Shown in pieces: positions 27,061 to 39,574 of a stretch of 64,000 nucleotides of DNA; positions within the stretch are counted from its first letter, which is position 1; each line of letters begins with the position of its first letter. A program made the position numbers and the translations under genes. The stretch is from the NCBI RefSeq assembly GCF_000715075.1, contig NC_134090.1, forward strand, positions 49,049,792-49,113,791, in the 5' to 3' direction. Below the pieces are notes generated by a model. That model worked only from the letters and a program-made list of their open reading frames with translations, was not told the DNA's origin and searched no databases. The DNA comes from Nicotiana tabacum. Its lineage: Eukaryota; Streptophyta; Magnoliopsida; Solanales; Solanaceae.

Positions 27061-28426
27061 TACCTTGGCGTCAATGTTGCACCATCCGGACAAAGCTTAT
27101 GTTGATCCTCTGCATATTCAAGTTCGTGATCAGCATGCTTACTGTAATGTGATTAAAGAATAACTTGATAGTGAACCATGGTTTCATGATATCAGGGAGT
27201 ATATCAGAATGGGGGTATATCCAGTACAAGCCACAGGTGATCAAACGAGAACAATTCATCGTTTGGCAAGTGGATTTTTCTTCAGTGGAGGAGTTTTGTA
27301 CAAAAGAACTCCAAATTTTGGATTGCTAAGATGCATAGATGCTAGACAGGCCACGACTATCATGAACGAAGTGCATTCCGGAGTCTGCAGACCGCATATG
27401 AATGGGTATGTTCTGGCAAAGAAAATTCTCCGAGCAGGTTATTATTGGCTCACCATGGAGCGAGATTGTATCAGTTTTGTGCGCAAGTGTCATCAATGTC
27501 AAGTACACGGAGATTTGATTCATTTTCCGCCATCTGAATTGCATACAATGTGCGCACCATGGCCCTTTGTTGCTTAGGGTATGGACGTCATCGGAACAAT
27601 TGAGCCAGTGGCATCCAATGGGCACAGGTTCATTCTGGTAGCCATTGACAATTTCACTAAGTGGGTAGAAGCTAAAGCTTTTAAATCTGTGACCAAGAAT
27701 GCAGTGGTCGATTTTGTTCATTCAAATATCACTTGTCGTTTCGGAATCCCAAAGGTCATCATCATGGATAATGGTGCTAATCTTAACAGCCATCTGATAA
27801 AGGAAGTGTGTCAACAGTTAAAGATTACACATCGCAATTCCACCCTATACTGCCCCAAGGCGAATGGAGCAGTCGAGGCAGACAACAAGAACATAAAGAA
27901 GATACTTCGGAAAATGGTGCAAGGTTCCAGGCAATGGCATGAGAAGTTGCCCTTTGCGTTGTTGGGTTATCGTACTACTGTTCGCACTTCAGTAGGTGCA
28001 ACTCCTTATTTGTTGGTATATGGCACTAAGGTAGTGATACCTACGAAAGTTGAAATTCCATCCCTTCGGATTGTGGCTGAAGCCAAAATTGATGAGGATG
28101 AGTGTGTCAAAACCCGTCTGGAGCAATTAAGTTTGATTGATGAGAAAAGATTGGCAGCAGTGTGTCATGGCCAATTGTATCAAAAGAGAATGGTGAGAGT
28201 GTACAACAAGAAGGTGCGTCCCCGGAAATTTGAAGTGGGTCAGCAAGTATTGAAACGCATTCTTCCATATCAGGCCGAAGCAAAGGGCAAGTTTGCCCCA
28301 AATTGGCAGAGGCCGTTCATTATAACGAGAGTGTTGTACAATGGTGCTTTGTATTTAACAGATATAGAAGGCAAATGTGTAGATATGGCTATCAATTCTG
28401 ATGCCGTCAAAAGATATTATTTATGA
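27061..28426 (+). pseudogene. Integrase of element C
   Basis: HHCC zinc finger (MNEVHSGVCRPH ... CHQCQVHG, about 27360-27510). The DDE core has D in GMDVIGTIEP (27579), D in IIMDNGANLN (27765) and E in KANGAVEADNK (27860). The C-terminal module runs to the TGA after KRYYL (28426). Frame 27581-28426 is open for 281 codons; a TAG at 27576 and a TAA near 27161 break the link to RNase H. Inserts cDNA into the genome when active. Confidence 0.85.
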
Positions 28427-30395
28427 TTTCTTAGGTCTGTCTAAATTGTTGTACTTGGCATATTTTGAAGATTGGAATAACGAAGGTATTTTGTTCTGCT
28501 AACTAAACATTTTATCCTTTGTTACTCCTTTGAGCCTTATTTATTTCCTTTCATACCCATCTTTTGGAATCAGTAGCAAAGTTTAGAAACACGAGCGCAA
28601 AGGTGAGTAAAGAAGAAAAGAGAAACGAAAAGAGAAAAGAGAAAAGAGAAAGAAAAGAATGAAAAATAGTGAAAGAAAAAAAAAGAGAAAAGAAAAAAAA
28701 AGAGAAAAGAAGAAGGAAAGAAAAGAAAAGAAAAATGGGAGAAAGAAAAGAAAAGGAAAAAATTACAACAACAAAGTAATTCCTATGTCATGAACTACGT
28801 TCGACCTGATTCCTTTTAAGGATAAGTAGGCAGCCTCACGGTTCGGTCCCATCCAAGTAAAAATTCAGAAGTCCCCAAGCAAAGAAACTGGGGCAGAAAG
28901 TTGTAGTTGTTGTAAAAAAATTGATTCCAAGAGTTGTAATGTTTTTAAACCCATTCAAGTTGTTTTAAGCCTTTTGATATCCGTTCTTTCTAACCCTATC
29001 CAAAAGCCCAGGTTACGGTCCAAAGAAAGACCTTCCGATCGGTCTTCGAGAGATGCTAAGTCGAGCAAGCAGAGGTGATCCATACCAGGGGCAACACTCC
29101 GGTCTAAGCAGGAAAAATAAAAAAATGAGATAGTCTTATTGGTGAAAACTCTCACAGGCACCGTAAGGAGACAGTGAGTTGAGAGATAAATAAATGAGAG
29201 AGGTTTGTTGGTGAAAACCCTTCAGGGCACCGCAAGTCGAATAAGGTTGATGACTTGGCAAGGGAGTTAGATTATGGGAACCATGGGCATAAAAATGTGA
29301 AGATTGAAAGAAGATTGGATGAATAGACTAGGCTGATTAATCCAAAATGCATGTCATGATCACTGGTACCAGTTGTTCCACTCAAATAAGTCTCTTTTTC
29401 TTTTCCCCTATCAAACAGTCATCCAGTTTTGGATTTTCTTTTATTCCTAACTGTCAAAGTATCATTTCATTTCTTTTGGGTTTATTTCTCTAAGGTTTTT
29501 CCAATGTCAGCCTTGTTTAAGAAAGTAAGAAAGAATTTCAAAGTTTACTACCAACTTTCAAATTACACAAAGCAAAGTGCGGCCAAAGCATACCAGAAAT
29601 AGCATGATGCAAAAGTTGAAAGAATAAGGTGTTAGTGAAAGTTCAAAATGACAAATGGTTTGTGAATAGATGTAGAAGTTCAAATGGGGAAAGACAAAAG
29701 TGTAAAACGATGGGTTGAGTGTAGAACGTTCAGGTCATTCAGGGTCCTATGGTTGAAATTCAGTCAGAAAATCAAACAATCACAGGCCAGTTCAAGGTAG
29801 CCAGTCAAAGCAAGGCACGACAGCGAGAGGATCACCGTCAACAAGAATGCCGCAAACTAACCACCACATTTTAAAACTGTCAAGATTTTTCTTTGATTGA
29901 AACAGGGGCAAAAAATTTCGTTTGTTTCGGAGAAACCCTCCATGAGAAAAGCAAGTACCGGACAGGTTCGACCGTAAATCCTCAGAACCCTTGTGGACAA
30001 TGGGACCTAGTTTAAAATTTTAAATATTCATAAGTAACAAGATCTAGCATAAGCTTTACATTGAGGAAATATAAGTTGGCTTTGAAGTTTTCATTCTTAG
30101 GATAGGATTCAATTCGAAATTTTCAGGACCCTCCTGAATAATGGGACTTAGATTTAAAACCTCCATTAGATAACAAGATTTAGCGTAAGTTCTACCATAG
30201 GGAAATATAATTTAGCCTTAAAATCGTCACTCTTAAGATAAGATTTGATTTTAACTTTCAGGACCCTCCTGGATAATAGGATCTAGCTTTTAAATTCTTA
30301 GAGATATTGGGTAACACAATTCAGTTAACACTCACAGATGTGCCCAGCTACCAAACTGGGGCAGAAAATCTTCTTTGTTTTGTCTATTTTGTTGT
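28427..30395 (+). other. 3' untranslated region of element C with GA-rich tract
   Basis: Non-coding. 28590-28760 is almost pure A/G (AAAAGAGAAAAG words). Three short 'GGACCCTCCTGGATAATGGG' type blocks recur around 29990, 30125 and 30260, a loose repeat of about 135 bp. No gene. Confidence 0.6.
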
Positions 30396-31440
30396 AATCA
30401 GGCGCCCACCTGGAGAGCAAGTGAAAACAACATGAGTTTCGAGAATAAAAAGCGGTTCAGGGTCAAGCAATCAGGCACCCACCTGGAGAAACAAGGGAAG
30501 GCAGTTCAAAGGAAAAGCAGTCACAAGAGGAAGTTGTTCAAGTTCGGCAATCAGGAGCCCACCTACAGAACAAAGGGAAAACAAAGCAAGTTCCGAGGAA
30601 GAGAAATTAATGTTTTGGAAATTAGGCGCCCACCTGGAGAGCAAGGGAATACGGTTAGAGTTTTGGTAATCAGGAGCCCACCTGGAGAACAATGGGAAAA
30701 GCAATTCAAGTGTTGGTAATCAGGAGCCCACCTAGAGAACAAAGGGAAAAGCAATTTGAGTGTTGGTAATCAGAAGACCACCTGGAGAACAAAGGGAAAA
30801 GCAATTCAAGTGTTGGTAATCAGGAGCCCACCTAAAGAACAAAGGGAAGCAGTTCAAGTTTCGAGGAAATACCGTGTAATTATTGGCAATCAGGAGCCCA
30901 CCTGGAGAACAAAGGAAAAAGCAATTCAAGTGTTGGTAATCAGGAGCCCACCTGGAGAACAAAGGGAAAAACAATTCAAGTGTTGGCAATCAGGAGCCGA
31001 CCTGGAGAACAAAAGGAAAAACAATTCAAGTGTTGGCAATCAGGAGCCCACCTGGAGAACAAAAGGAAAAGCAATTCTAGTGTTGGCAATCAGGAGCCCA
31101 CCTGGAGAACAAAGGTAAAAACAATTCAGGTATTGGCAATCAGGAGCCCACCTGGAGAACAAAGGGAAGCAGTTCAAGTTTTGAGGAAAAATCATGTTAG
31201 TGTTGGCAATTAGGAGCCCACCTGGAGAATAAAGGGAAAGCAGTAATGTTCAAATGAAGAAGGTGCGAGTTCGGCAATTAGGTGCCCACCTAGAAAACAA
31301 AGGGAAAACAAGTCAAGTTTCGGGGGAAAGGAAGATATTCAAATATTAGATAATCAGGCACTCACCTAGAAAACAGAGGGAAAGCACCTCAAAATACAAC
31401 TCAAGTCAGCAACAAAGGAATTTCACCTGGAGAGTACAAG
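30396..31440 (+). repeat. 51-bp minisatellite in the 3' region of element C
   Basis: About 17-18 diverged copies of a unit containing CAATCAGGAGCCCACCTGG and AGAACAAAGGGAAAAGCA. Spacing is 51 nt in the clean core (30944, 30995, 31046, 31097), and other copies vary from 48 to 80 nt. Because 51 is a multiple of three, several frames stay open by chance on both strands. No spacers and no cas genes, so not CRISPR. Confidence 0.88.
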
Positions 31441-31782
31441 TCAACAAAGCAACAAAAACTGCAAGACCAAGTTTGAAGATATAGATAGGATTATTGTAAT
31501 TCATAGATCATAGTTTAGTCTAGCTTCTTTTATTTCGTCTTGGTGTAATAAGGAGTTCAACAAGTAGTAGCAGCAACAACAATAGTGAAATCATAGCTTC
31601 CTGGTAGTCCCAGCTACCAAAACTTCCAGAACTACACTGACCTGATTCTTTTATGGCCAAGGATATGTAGGCAACCTCTAAAGCAAGGTTCGGTCAGATT
31701 CTTTCAAAAATGCTCCTCATGGAGTTTCAAACGGGCAAAAATCCCTCATTTTATCTTTGCCCGAAAACCCTTCGTGTCTTCG

Positions 31783-31798
31783 AGCAAAGAGGGGCAGC
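31783..31798 (+). other. Polypurine tract of element C
   Basis: AGCAAAGAGGGGCAGC lies immediately before the LTR start TGTGAGTATG. This is the expected primer for plus-strand synthesis. Confidence 0.65.
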
Positions 31799-32374
31799 TG
31801 TGAGTATGTAATTTTTGCCCTATATGAAATACTCCTATAAAATCCCAAGGAAATAGATTTTTCTTTTAATTATTTGCCATTGTAGGAATTGTTGTAGAAT
31901 TTTCTTAATTATTTGCATTTTCTGTGCATGATTAATTTTTATATAAATCATGAAAATACAAAAATACTTTGCATTTACATTTAGAATTTATTTTTACATT
32001 TGTAGGTTAATTAGTAAATTAGTTGTTTTATAAAAATGAAAAATCATAAAAATGACTCACTTTGCATTTTTAACATTTTAAATTTAAAAGTTGTAGTTCT
32101 TCTTTTAATTTAGGAGTTAATTAATTTTATAATTATTATGGTGGATTATTAGCTTGATTATGCAAGTTAATTTAGTTTAAGAGTTAGTTTAGGTTTAAAT
32201 TAATTTGAAAAGGAAAAGGAAATTGAAAATTGAAAAGAAAAAGAAAAGAAAATAAGAAAGGCTGTGATTTTGGGCCAATTTGGCACAACCCAATTAATTT
32301 TCCCAAAACTCGTTCAGATCAAGCCCAAAATCCAGTCTCACACCCGGTCCAAGCCTTCAGCCCCAAGACCCTTG

Positions 32375-32409
32375 AAACGACGTAGTATGGGAATGAAACT
32401 ACGTCGTTT
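32375..32409. repeat. 12-bp perfect inverted repeat in U3 of element C
   Basis: AAACGACGTAGT (32375-32386) and ACTACGTCGTTT (32398-32409) are separated by 11 nt. It could form a hairpin or be a paired protein site. Confidence 0.8.
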
Positions 32410-33584
32410 TGAGTTCGAAGTTTAAAACAAATCTGTGCCCTTCATTTTCTTTCATCTAACGGCCATCAGGGCTTCGTCCTAATAACATAAAACTGTCCGA
32501 AAGCCCTAAATTAACCTAGGACCTGTGTTTCATCTTCTCCCTCACACCCCTTCTCTCACCACCGTCCGCTGCCCACCGGAAATAGCCAGCGGCGGCGGTT
32601 GACCTCCAATCCTCACCAAATTTATACCATAAAATCCCCTTCGTCCCCTCATACCAAATCCACCACCCGTCTCCTTTAAATCGTCATAGAAGCCTTCGAA
32701 TCTGAGATGCAAGTTTGGACCCTCGAACCCTAACCTACCCAAATTCATATTAGGTGACCCCCAAGCCTTCCTAAATCTTATCCCCACACCTATTTCCCCA
32801 AAACCCCAACAAAATTTCCCCAATTCCAAATCTAAAAAGTTCAAACCCTAATTTTCTCTCTTCTTCTAATTCCGTGCAAGTCCCGGCTCATTTTGACCTA
32901 TAATCTATGTTAGTCGATTGCTCTTAACGAGAGCAATCGATTAGCATTGGTTTTAGTTCATTCCGAGGATACCGGATTTTGATGAATTCATTAGATTCCG
33001 GTCAAATGTTTACTCCCGTCGATGTGTTTCATGTTGTCAAGACCTTCCGGCAGTTTGGTATTTTCCCCTCCTTTTTCTTACGATTTCATGCATTTTAGTA
33101 TTTTCTATTTTTATTTATTTTTTTATTTGTTTCTTTGTTTTGTCTTGTTTTCTTAGTAGTCGAATTCATCTTAAATTGGTGTTAAAATAAGTTTTTAATC
33201 GTAAATTCTGAGTTATTTGGTTTGTTTTCTATTTTTTGGATTTAATTCTTTTTCTGTTGTCTTGTTTGATCATTTCTAATTGCTCGAGTTCTTATATTAA
33301 CTATGGTCATCACCGACCTAGTTAACGGACCTGTTCATTTAGGTTTTGGGTTAACTTGACCCAGGTTAGTAATTGAAAAGTAAATACAGGGGTGTTAAGG
33401 GTTATTTTGGTCATTCTAACTAAAAGGAATCTGTCCTAACTAACTAGAAATATGCTAGGAAAATTGGAAATTGGGGTTGACTTAACAAACAGACTAGAAA
33501 ATTAGGGTCTAAGTTGAAAGAATGAAGAATCAGGGAAGGGGTAATTGGTAAAACTTGAAATCATTTCTGCTGCCCTAAAGGCGC

Positions 33585-33595
33585 TCTATAAGAAG
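33585..33595 (+). promoter_or_regulatory. TATA box in the C 3' LTR
   Basis: CTCTATAAGAAG lies about 60 nt upstream of the point where homology to the 5' copy starts, so this would be the U3 core promoter. Confidence 0.45.
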
Positions 33596-35640
33596 CCTGT
33601 TTCCTTCTTGGTCAAGGCAGATTAGAACCTGGAAAAACTTAGAAATGGCTATACTTACTACTGAAGTTTAGAAATTAGTAGGGAAACACAAAATTGGAAA
33701 AACACTGGTCTTCTGTAGCTGATTCTTCACATTTCTGGGGTTTTAAAGGTTAGAAAATTGTTGTTTTCTTCTGGTTTCAAGCATGCAAAGCTGGTTGATA
33801 AACTGTTGTTAGCTTTTGCTTAGAAGCTGTTGATACTCTAATCTCTCTGCTGAAAGTTTCCGATGTTTGCTTCTTATTGTTCCAGGTATTCCTTTGATGT
33901 TTGAAGGGCAAATGGAGCTTTGAATATGGGTTTTGTATGAAAGGTGTTGTTTCTGCTGAAATTCAATAAAGATTGCTCATTGTTTGAAGCCTGATTTTTA
34001 TATTTTGCTCAAGCCATTTAGCTTCTTGTTCATTTCTCCTTCTACTTCTTTCCTAAATGTAATAGATCTGTAGTAATAGGTATTCTAGTAGTTCATGCTT
34101 AAGTATTAAATCTGCGTGAAGGTTCGAAGTAGAACCATGGTAATTAGCTCGTTCTTTTGCAATTTTTCTTTAGCTGAGCTGAGTTAATTAGTCTTACGCT
34201 CAATTGCTTGAGTACTCACTTGAAAAGGTTGACTGGGTTCTTCTCCAATTGCATGTAAAAATTGTGGGAAATGGCTGGTAGATTTATTGAATGTTATAAT
34301 TTAATATGTACTTGGTTCTAATGTTTTGGATTAATTTTGTTTGTTGATTCCATAAGTCAAGGTTTGTTAACTTTCACTTATTAGTTAATTGTTCCTTTAA
34401 ATGGCCTAGAGTCTTTGGTTAAGTAGTGCTGAACTTATATGTTAATTGGTGTAATGTATGAAGAAACCATAAGGGTCAGAGGTGAACAACTTGGGTAGTT
34501 TTAATTTGATGTTCAAATCTGCTGAAAATCTCAAATGGGTTGCATAATGTTTTACATATTGTTGTTTTCTTCAAACTTTGCTTCTGTGTTGTTTGCCATG
34601 TTTAGGCTCAATGTCAAGCCTAAAAGAATATTTATCCCCTCCCTCAGATCTGTTTGATATTTTGCGTTGGACGGGCTGGCTTGTACCTAAAGCCCAGCGA
34701 CCCTTTGGACTTGTGTTTGGGTTCTAACCGTTGCCGCATATTTGCTTCTCATTCTGAGAAATGGGCTTACCTTTGAGCCCAGTCCAAGGCATAACTCATG
34801 AATAATTGGATTCCAAGTTCGATTAATTTTGCATTGGATTGAACAAGAGCTTTACACCTCCTAATTTAACGTGTTTAGTTTAGATTGAGGCGCGCCATAT
34901 CAACAAAACCTACAAATTATGGCCCTCATGCGATTAGATCAAGAAATCCCTTTTAAATAATTTGGGGTGTGCCATCTTTGTTAAATAACCCATGGCCCTA
35001 ATATCATTAATACTAACTCTTTTTAAATCGAGGTGTGCCATCAATTGAATTTTCTATGGCCCTCGCAAATTTTGTTATTAATTTGAACCTTCGTAGTTGC
35101 TTTGGGCGCGTTCCTTAAATTGATTTTCTTTTATTTACTAATTTCGGGTGTACATTTCATGTGACCCAATTTTAATTTTAAACAATGTTAAATAGAACGT
35201 GTCGTGAATCGCGGGTGCATTTCATGTGGCGTGATTCAAGGCATGTTTTAAATAACGTTTGACCTTTCGAAAAGCGTTTTAAAATATTTAAAAAGTGGCT
35301 AATAAGTTAAAAAGGCACATAGGTTTTAAAGTGTTTTAAAACTAGATAAATAGGCCAATAATAATAGTTGAGCAACCGTACTAGAACCACAGAGCCCGGA
35401 AATGCCTAACACTTTCTCCCGGGTTAACAAAATTCCTTACCCGGATTTCTGTGTGCGCGAACTGTAAAACAGAGTCAATCTTTCCTCGATTCGAGATATA
35501 AATTCGGTGACTTGGGACACCATAAATTATCCCAAGAGGTGACTCTGAAAATTAAATAAATAATCCTGTTTCGATTGTCACTTAAATTGGAAAGAACACC
35601 CTTATACCCCTTCCGGGGGCAGTAAAAAGGAGGTGTGACA

Positions 35641-36117
35641 ATTAGTCCATAAATGCCGAGTATTGAAGCTCGGACCATATTTTATCCAAATCGACAACCT
35701 TCAACGAAACTTATTTTCTTTGATTTGTTTACCCTTTATCCTTCACGACACATACTTATTGCCTGTTATAAATAGCATAAATGCATGTAACCTCAAGATA
35801 ATCTTATTCCCGAGTCTACGTCTATTAACGGAAGACAAAACCTTAACGTACGAAAATGCGAGATGTAACATTGCCAAACTTCGACGGATCTCATTTTCTT
35901 CGATTTGTGTACCCTCTCACCTTCGCGAATTAACTTATCACTTGTTCAAAATAGCATAATACTTATAATCCCAAAATAAATCTCATTTTCGAACTTATGT
36001 CGATTAACTTATGACGAAACCTTAACATACGAAAATACGGAATGTAACATCTCATTACCGAGCTTATATCAATTTACTTATGGCGTACTTCCATGTACAA
36101 AAACATGGGGTGTAACA
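35641..36117 (+). mobile_element. Element B (solo-LTR-like), right part
   Basis: Contains two diverged tandem blocks of about 170 bp (each with TTTCTT(T/C)GATTTGT and ACGAAAATGCGAGATGTAAC type words). Ends GGTGTAACA, followed by the GTCTC duplication. Completes the element begun at 14395. Confidence 0.72.
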
Positions 36118-36122
36118 GTCTC

Positions 36123-37587
36123 CATGTCCTAGGCTTCCTGAATTTGCCCCTCGGAAAATGAGGGGAGGGCCGGTAAATTGTCAACATTTATTGCCCCAAG
36201 AGGGTTACTTGGGGCGTTCTCTTCGTTTTGAAGGGCCTCAGAACTGGCCTCTTCAGGTGCATCCATCGATTGCCCATCCCAGCAGGAGACATCTTCGACC
36301 TCCGATGACTTGGGGACTTTGCTCGGGCCGCCCTACGAAATTCCTTCGGTCCGAGGCTAAACTTCTTCGATCATCTCCGGCTCAGCGGCCTTTGGGACCT
36401 TGGCGCTCCTCTTTCGAGCCACCAGCTCGTAGCCAACATCTACATTCTCCTCTTCCTCATCTCGTAGCTACTGAACTACATTTTTCGGCAGGGCGGGGAT
36501 GTCTTGCTTCGACTTGCGAGCTCTGTTCTTTTTAGGCTTTGGAGTATCGGAAGGCGAGATCCTTTTCCTCTTCTTATCCTTAGCCGGCTTCAGGGTCTCC
36601 TCTTCCCCAGGTGGGGGCGGCCTCATGACAACATTATCTCTGAGACCTATATGGGAGGAAATCAAGCAAAAATTAAAAAGAAACATTTCACAGAAAAGCC
36701 TCAAACACGATTAAAGAAGCTTACCGTAATTTTTGGCCTCCCATCGACCCTTTACCAAATCGCGCCACGAGTGCTCGGCGTACGAAGAGGTCGAGGCCAG
36801 TTTCTGAACCCAACCTTCAAGGTTCAGGATTGCACCAGGTACCCAAGAAACCGCTACATCATAGGAAAGAACGTCAATAAGAAAAAAGTCGATAAGCAGA
36901 AGTTATAGGTGGGTTTGTACTTACGCTTCATGTTCCACTCTTCGGGGAATGGCATCTTCTTGGCCGGAATTATGTCGAAAGTCCTCACTCAGACAAATCG
37001 GCCCATCCATGCTGGGTCCTTGTCCTCATCTATGCTCGAGAACAGCACCTCTGTGGCCCGACAGTGAAGCCTTATTAATCTGCCTCGATAGAGACGGGGG
37101 CTGTACAGTTTGATGAGATGGTCGAGGGTAAAAGGCATCCGTTTGACTTTGCTCGCGAAGAATCAGAGAAAAATGACGATGCGCCAGAAAGAAGGATGGA
37201 TCTGGCCCAGAGTTATTTGGTATTGGCGGCAGAAATCGAGGATAACGGGGTCAACGGGACCCAGCCTAAAAGGGTAAGTGTAAACACTCAATAACTATTT
37301 CACGTTAGTGGTGATGTCCTCTTCAGGGGTCGGAATCACCACCTCCTTGTTTTTCCAATGGCAATCTTTTTTCACCTGATCAAGATCGCCCTCAGTTATC
37401 GAGCATATGTATATTGATATTGGCTCACATCGGTCACGTACCAACGAGGGTTTCTCAACTTTAAAGTCGGAAGTAAGACTGCATCACTCAGGAACACACC
37501 CTTCGATGCATGGCTCCACCGACATTTTATCGCCGGCCATGAAGAAGCTTTTACTTTTGGAGGAACGATTTTCGATATATTCGCCAT
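36123..37587 (-). pseudogene. Antisense ORF of element A, N-terminal part
   Basis: Starts at an ATG at 37587 (MANISKIVPPKVKASS) close to the 3' LTR and runs away from it. Frame changes at about 37396, 37140 and 36930 break it. A probable intron ends at about 36653 (acceptor ATAG before GTCTCAGAG). The next block, 36468-36640, is basic (KDKKRKRISPSDTP, KKNRARKSK) and looks like a nuclear localisation signal. It then meets the element B insertion and resumes at 14394. The product is unrecognised. With the coiled-coil C-terminal part it resembles antisense proteins of Tat elements. Confidence 0.6.
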
Positions 37588-37956
37588 TTTTAAACGAGTT
37601 CAGAGAAAGAAGAAGATAAAACTTGTTGTTTGATGAGAAGGTTGGCAAATGAGATGTGAAGAATTGAAAAACTTGAAGGGAGAAGAAGTGCTTTGAAGAT
37701 TAGAAGAGATTTTGGAAGTAAAGTTTGACAAAATTATGAAGATGAGCTATTTATAATATTTGCTATGACGGTTCAAAGGCACTAGTGGCTGACCATCAAC
37801 TGGCGCTAATTAATGATCTTGGGGACCGTACCGATGCGACACTTCGGTCGTTTCTATTTCTTATCTCACAAGAGTGACATCATATTTGGTCAAGGTATAA
37901 AATCAAAGACTAAGTTCGTTTCTTCTCATTACACTCCAAGAAACGAGAGGACTATT
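37588..37956. other. Spacer and polypurine region before the 3' LTR of element A
   Basis: Holds the 5' leader of the antisense ORF (purine-rich 37600-37740, with a TATA-like AGCTATTTATAATA near 37746 in plus reading) and, just before the LTR, AAGAAACGAGAGGAC as a possible PPT. Confidence 0.45.
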
Positions 37957-38580
37957 TGTATATGGTTAAAATCGGGGTTTCCCTATTTTGCTATTTAATC
38001 GAGACCAGGGAATCGCGTCGGGGGTCGGTCTCGTAATGGATCGGCCCAGAGTATAAAGATGAGGTGTCAAGTTCAAGAATCGAGGTGCCCATCGAGATCG
38101 AGGCCGGCAACGATCGAGACTAAGTATGACCAACTTCGAGTGAAGTGCAATAACGGAAAGGCGAGATATGCGTAGTCGGTCGGAGATCACGGCGGAAATT
38201 TTGGAACAGATCAAATCAAGGACAGTTATTCGTACCAATCATGGGATTTATTTCCATAATAGAATGTACCATAATTAGGATTCTTTTAGTATATAAAGGG
38301 GAGTCCCCATCACTTGTGACATTCACACAGATCAAAGCAATATAATATTCTCTCTTTAACTCACATTCTCTTGTTCATCGATTTGCTACTTTTTAACTCT
38401 TCTTGCTCTACTAGCTCGAGGGTATTCCAACTCGAGGGCTTTGTTTAAACACCGATTCGCTCTACATTATTTTCAATTTCTATTGCTTATCTTCACGTTT
38501 CTCAATTGATATTAAGTGAAATCACATATCCTTAAAACCACAATACAAGTTTAATTGTTACTCAATTTTTAGGGCAAGCA
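37957..38580 (+). repeat. 3' LTR of element A
   Basis: Starts TGTATATGGTTAAAATCGGG and ends AGGGCAAGCA. TATA ATATAAAGGGG at about 38290. Followed at once by the TTCAG duplication. Confidence 0.92.
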
Positions 38581-38585
38581 TTCAG

Positions 38586-39574
38586 AACACACCGATCTTT
38601 TAATTGTACTGCAAATAAAATTAGGATCCGTATACTCAGCTATATTCAATTGTCTCAAGTCAATCTCGTACGTAATCTACTAAGAGAGCGAAGACTCGGT
38701 GGTTTTGAAATTCTTCAAATTTAGAATTTAATTTTAATTAACTTTATATTGGTTAGGAGTATATCTTCATTTAATTTACTACTTTTTTTCGCGTGAGAAC
38801 CATCATTAGTTGTATATAGTTTCTAAAGGGTTTTAGAATGATCCTGTGCTACTTCACCCATAGACTTAATGATTTTGCATCGGACTAATGCTCACTTCTT
38901 TTATGTAGTATCACAACAAACTTTGCTAAATTAATTCATTTTCATTATTGTTTTCGATCTAAATGTTCCATCACTCGAGGCTTCTCTCTCCCAATTACTT
39001 AACCCATCGAACTGCTCTAGGCTTTTCTCCTTTAATTCAAACGATCAGGCTTCTAATAATGCTAAAATGTATCATGAAAAATTCTTGTTCTCATCAACAT
39101 TCAATTCTCTTAAGTCAATATTCTTGTTCTCATTTTTTTTAATTTTTTTTTTTTATCACATAAGGGTAGGAGAAGGGGAAACATGAAGGGTATTACAAGG
39201 TCTGGAATCGAACCATCACCAATAAGGTGAAAGCTCAAGTAACCAACCAACTGAGCTACTAAGATTTTTTATTTTTATATTCTCATCAACATTCAGTTCA
39301 CTTATCTGGCGCTCATATACATCTATTAAGAGAGTCTAGACTCACATATTTTGAAATTCTTGAATTCAAATGCTGAAATTAATGTATTTAATTTATAATT
39401 AATTCTATATTGGTTAGATATCATTAAATTTACTATTTTTTTCATGCGAGAAAAGATGTTGTATTATTTTCGGTCACTAGTTGCATAAAGGTTCCAAAGG
39501 GGCTAAGGATGATCATGTGCTACTTTATTTCATAGCCTTAATATTTTGTGTCCAATGCTCAAATTCTTTTACAG
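38586..39574 (+). repeat. Local direct repeats (right part), units 2-4
   Basis: Continues the array cut by element A. 'gaaattctt' blocks lie at about 38706 and 39352, each preceded by AAGAGAG and followed by the 'aatttactatttttt' block and a 'aatgctca.ttctttt' block. Unit 4 is lengthened by the SINE at 39134-39279. Confidence 0.6.
39134..39279 (-). mobile_element. tRNA-derived SINE
   Basis: On the minus strand it starts with a tRNA-like head: box A TAGCTCAGTTGGTTGG and box B GGTTCGATTCC about 35 nt later. Then come a short body and an A-rich tail (plus-strand T tract 39134-39155). Flanked by TTCTCAT on both sides (39127-39133 and 39280-39286), a likely target duplication. Head and size fit the Solanaceae SINE families; the exact family was not assigned. 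Confidence 0.8.

Larger units (their letters stand above)
31799..35640 (+). repeat. 3' LTR of element C, full length (3842 bp)
   Basis: Starts TGTGAGTATGTAATTTTTGC and ends GGAGGTGTGACA. Its right half duplicates the truncated 5' LTR. The left half (31799-33647) is unique here and holds the promoter region. Contains a CT-rich segment (32520-32860) and a TATA box near 33586. Confidence 0.88.

Noticed and set aside
30471..30989. Minus-strand Cys/Pro/Phe-rich frames across the minisatellite
   Set aside because: Open only because the repeat period is a multiple of three.
30396..31440. CRISPR-like regular repeats
   Set aside because: Units are contiguous and diverged, with no unique spacers and no cas genes, in a plant retrotransposon.
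39145..39265. Functional tRNA gene
   Set aside because: Box A and B are present but the cloverleaf is incomplete and an A-rich tail and target duplication show a SINE.
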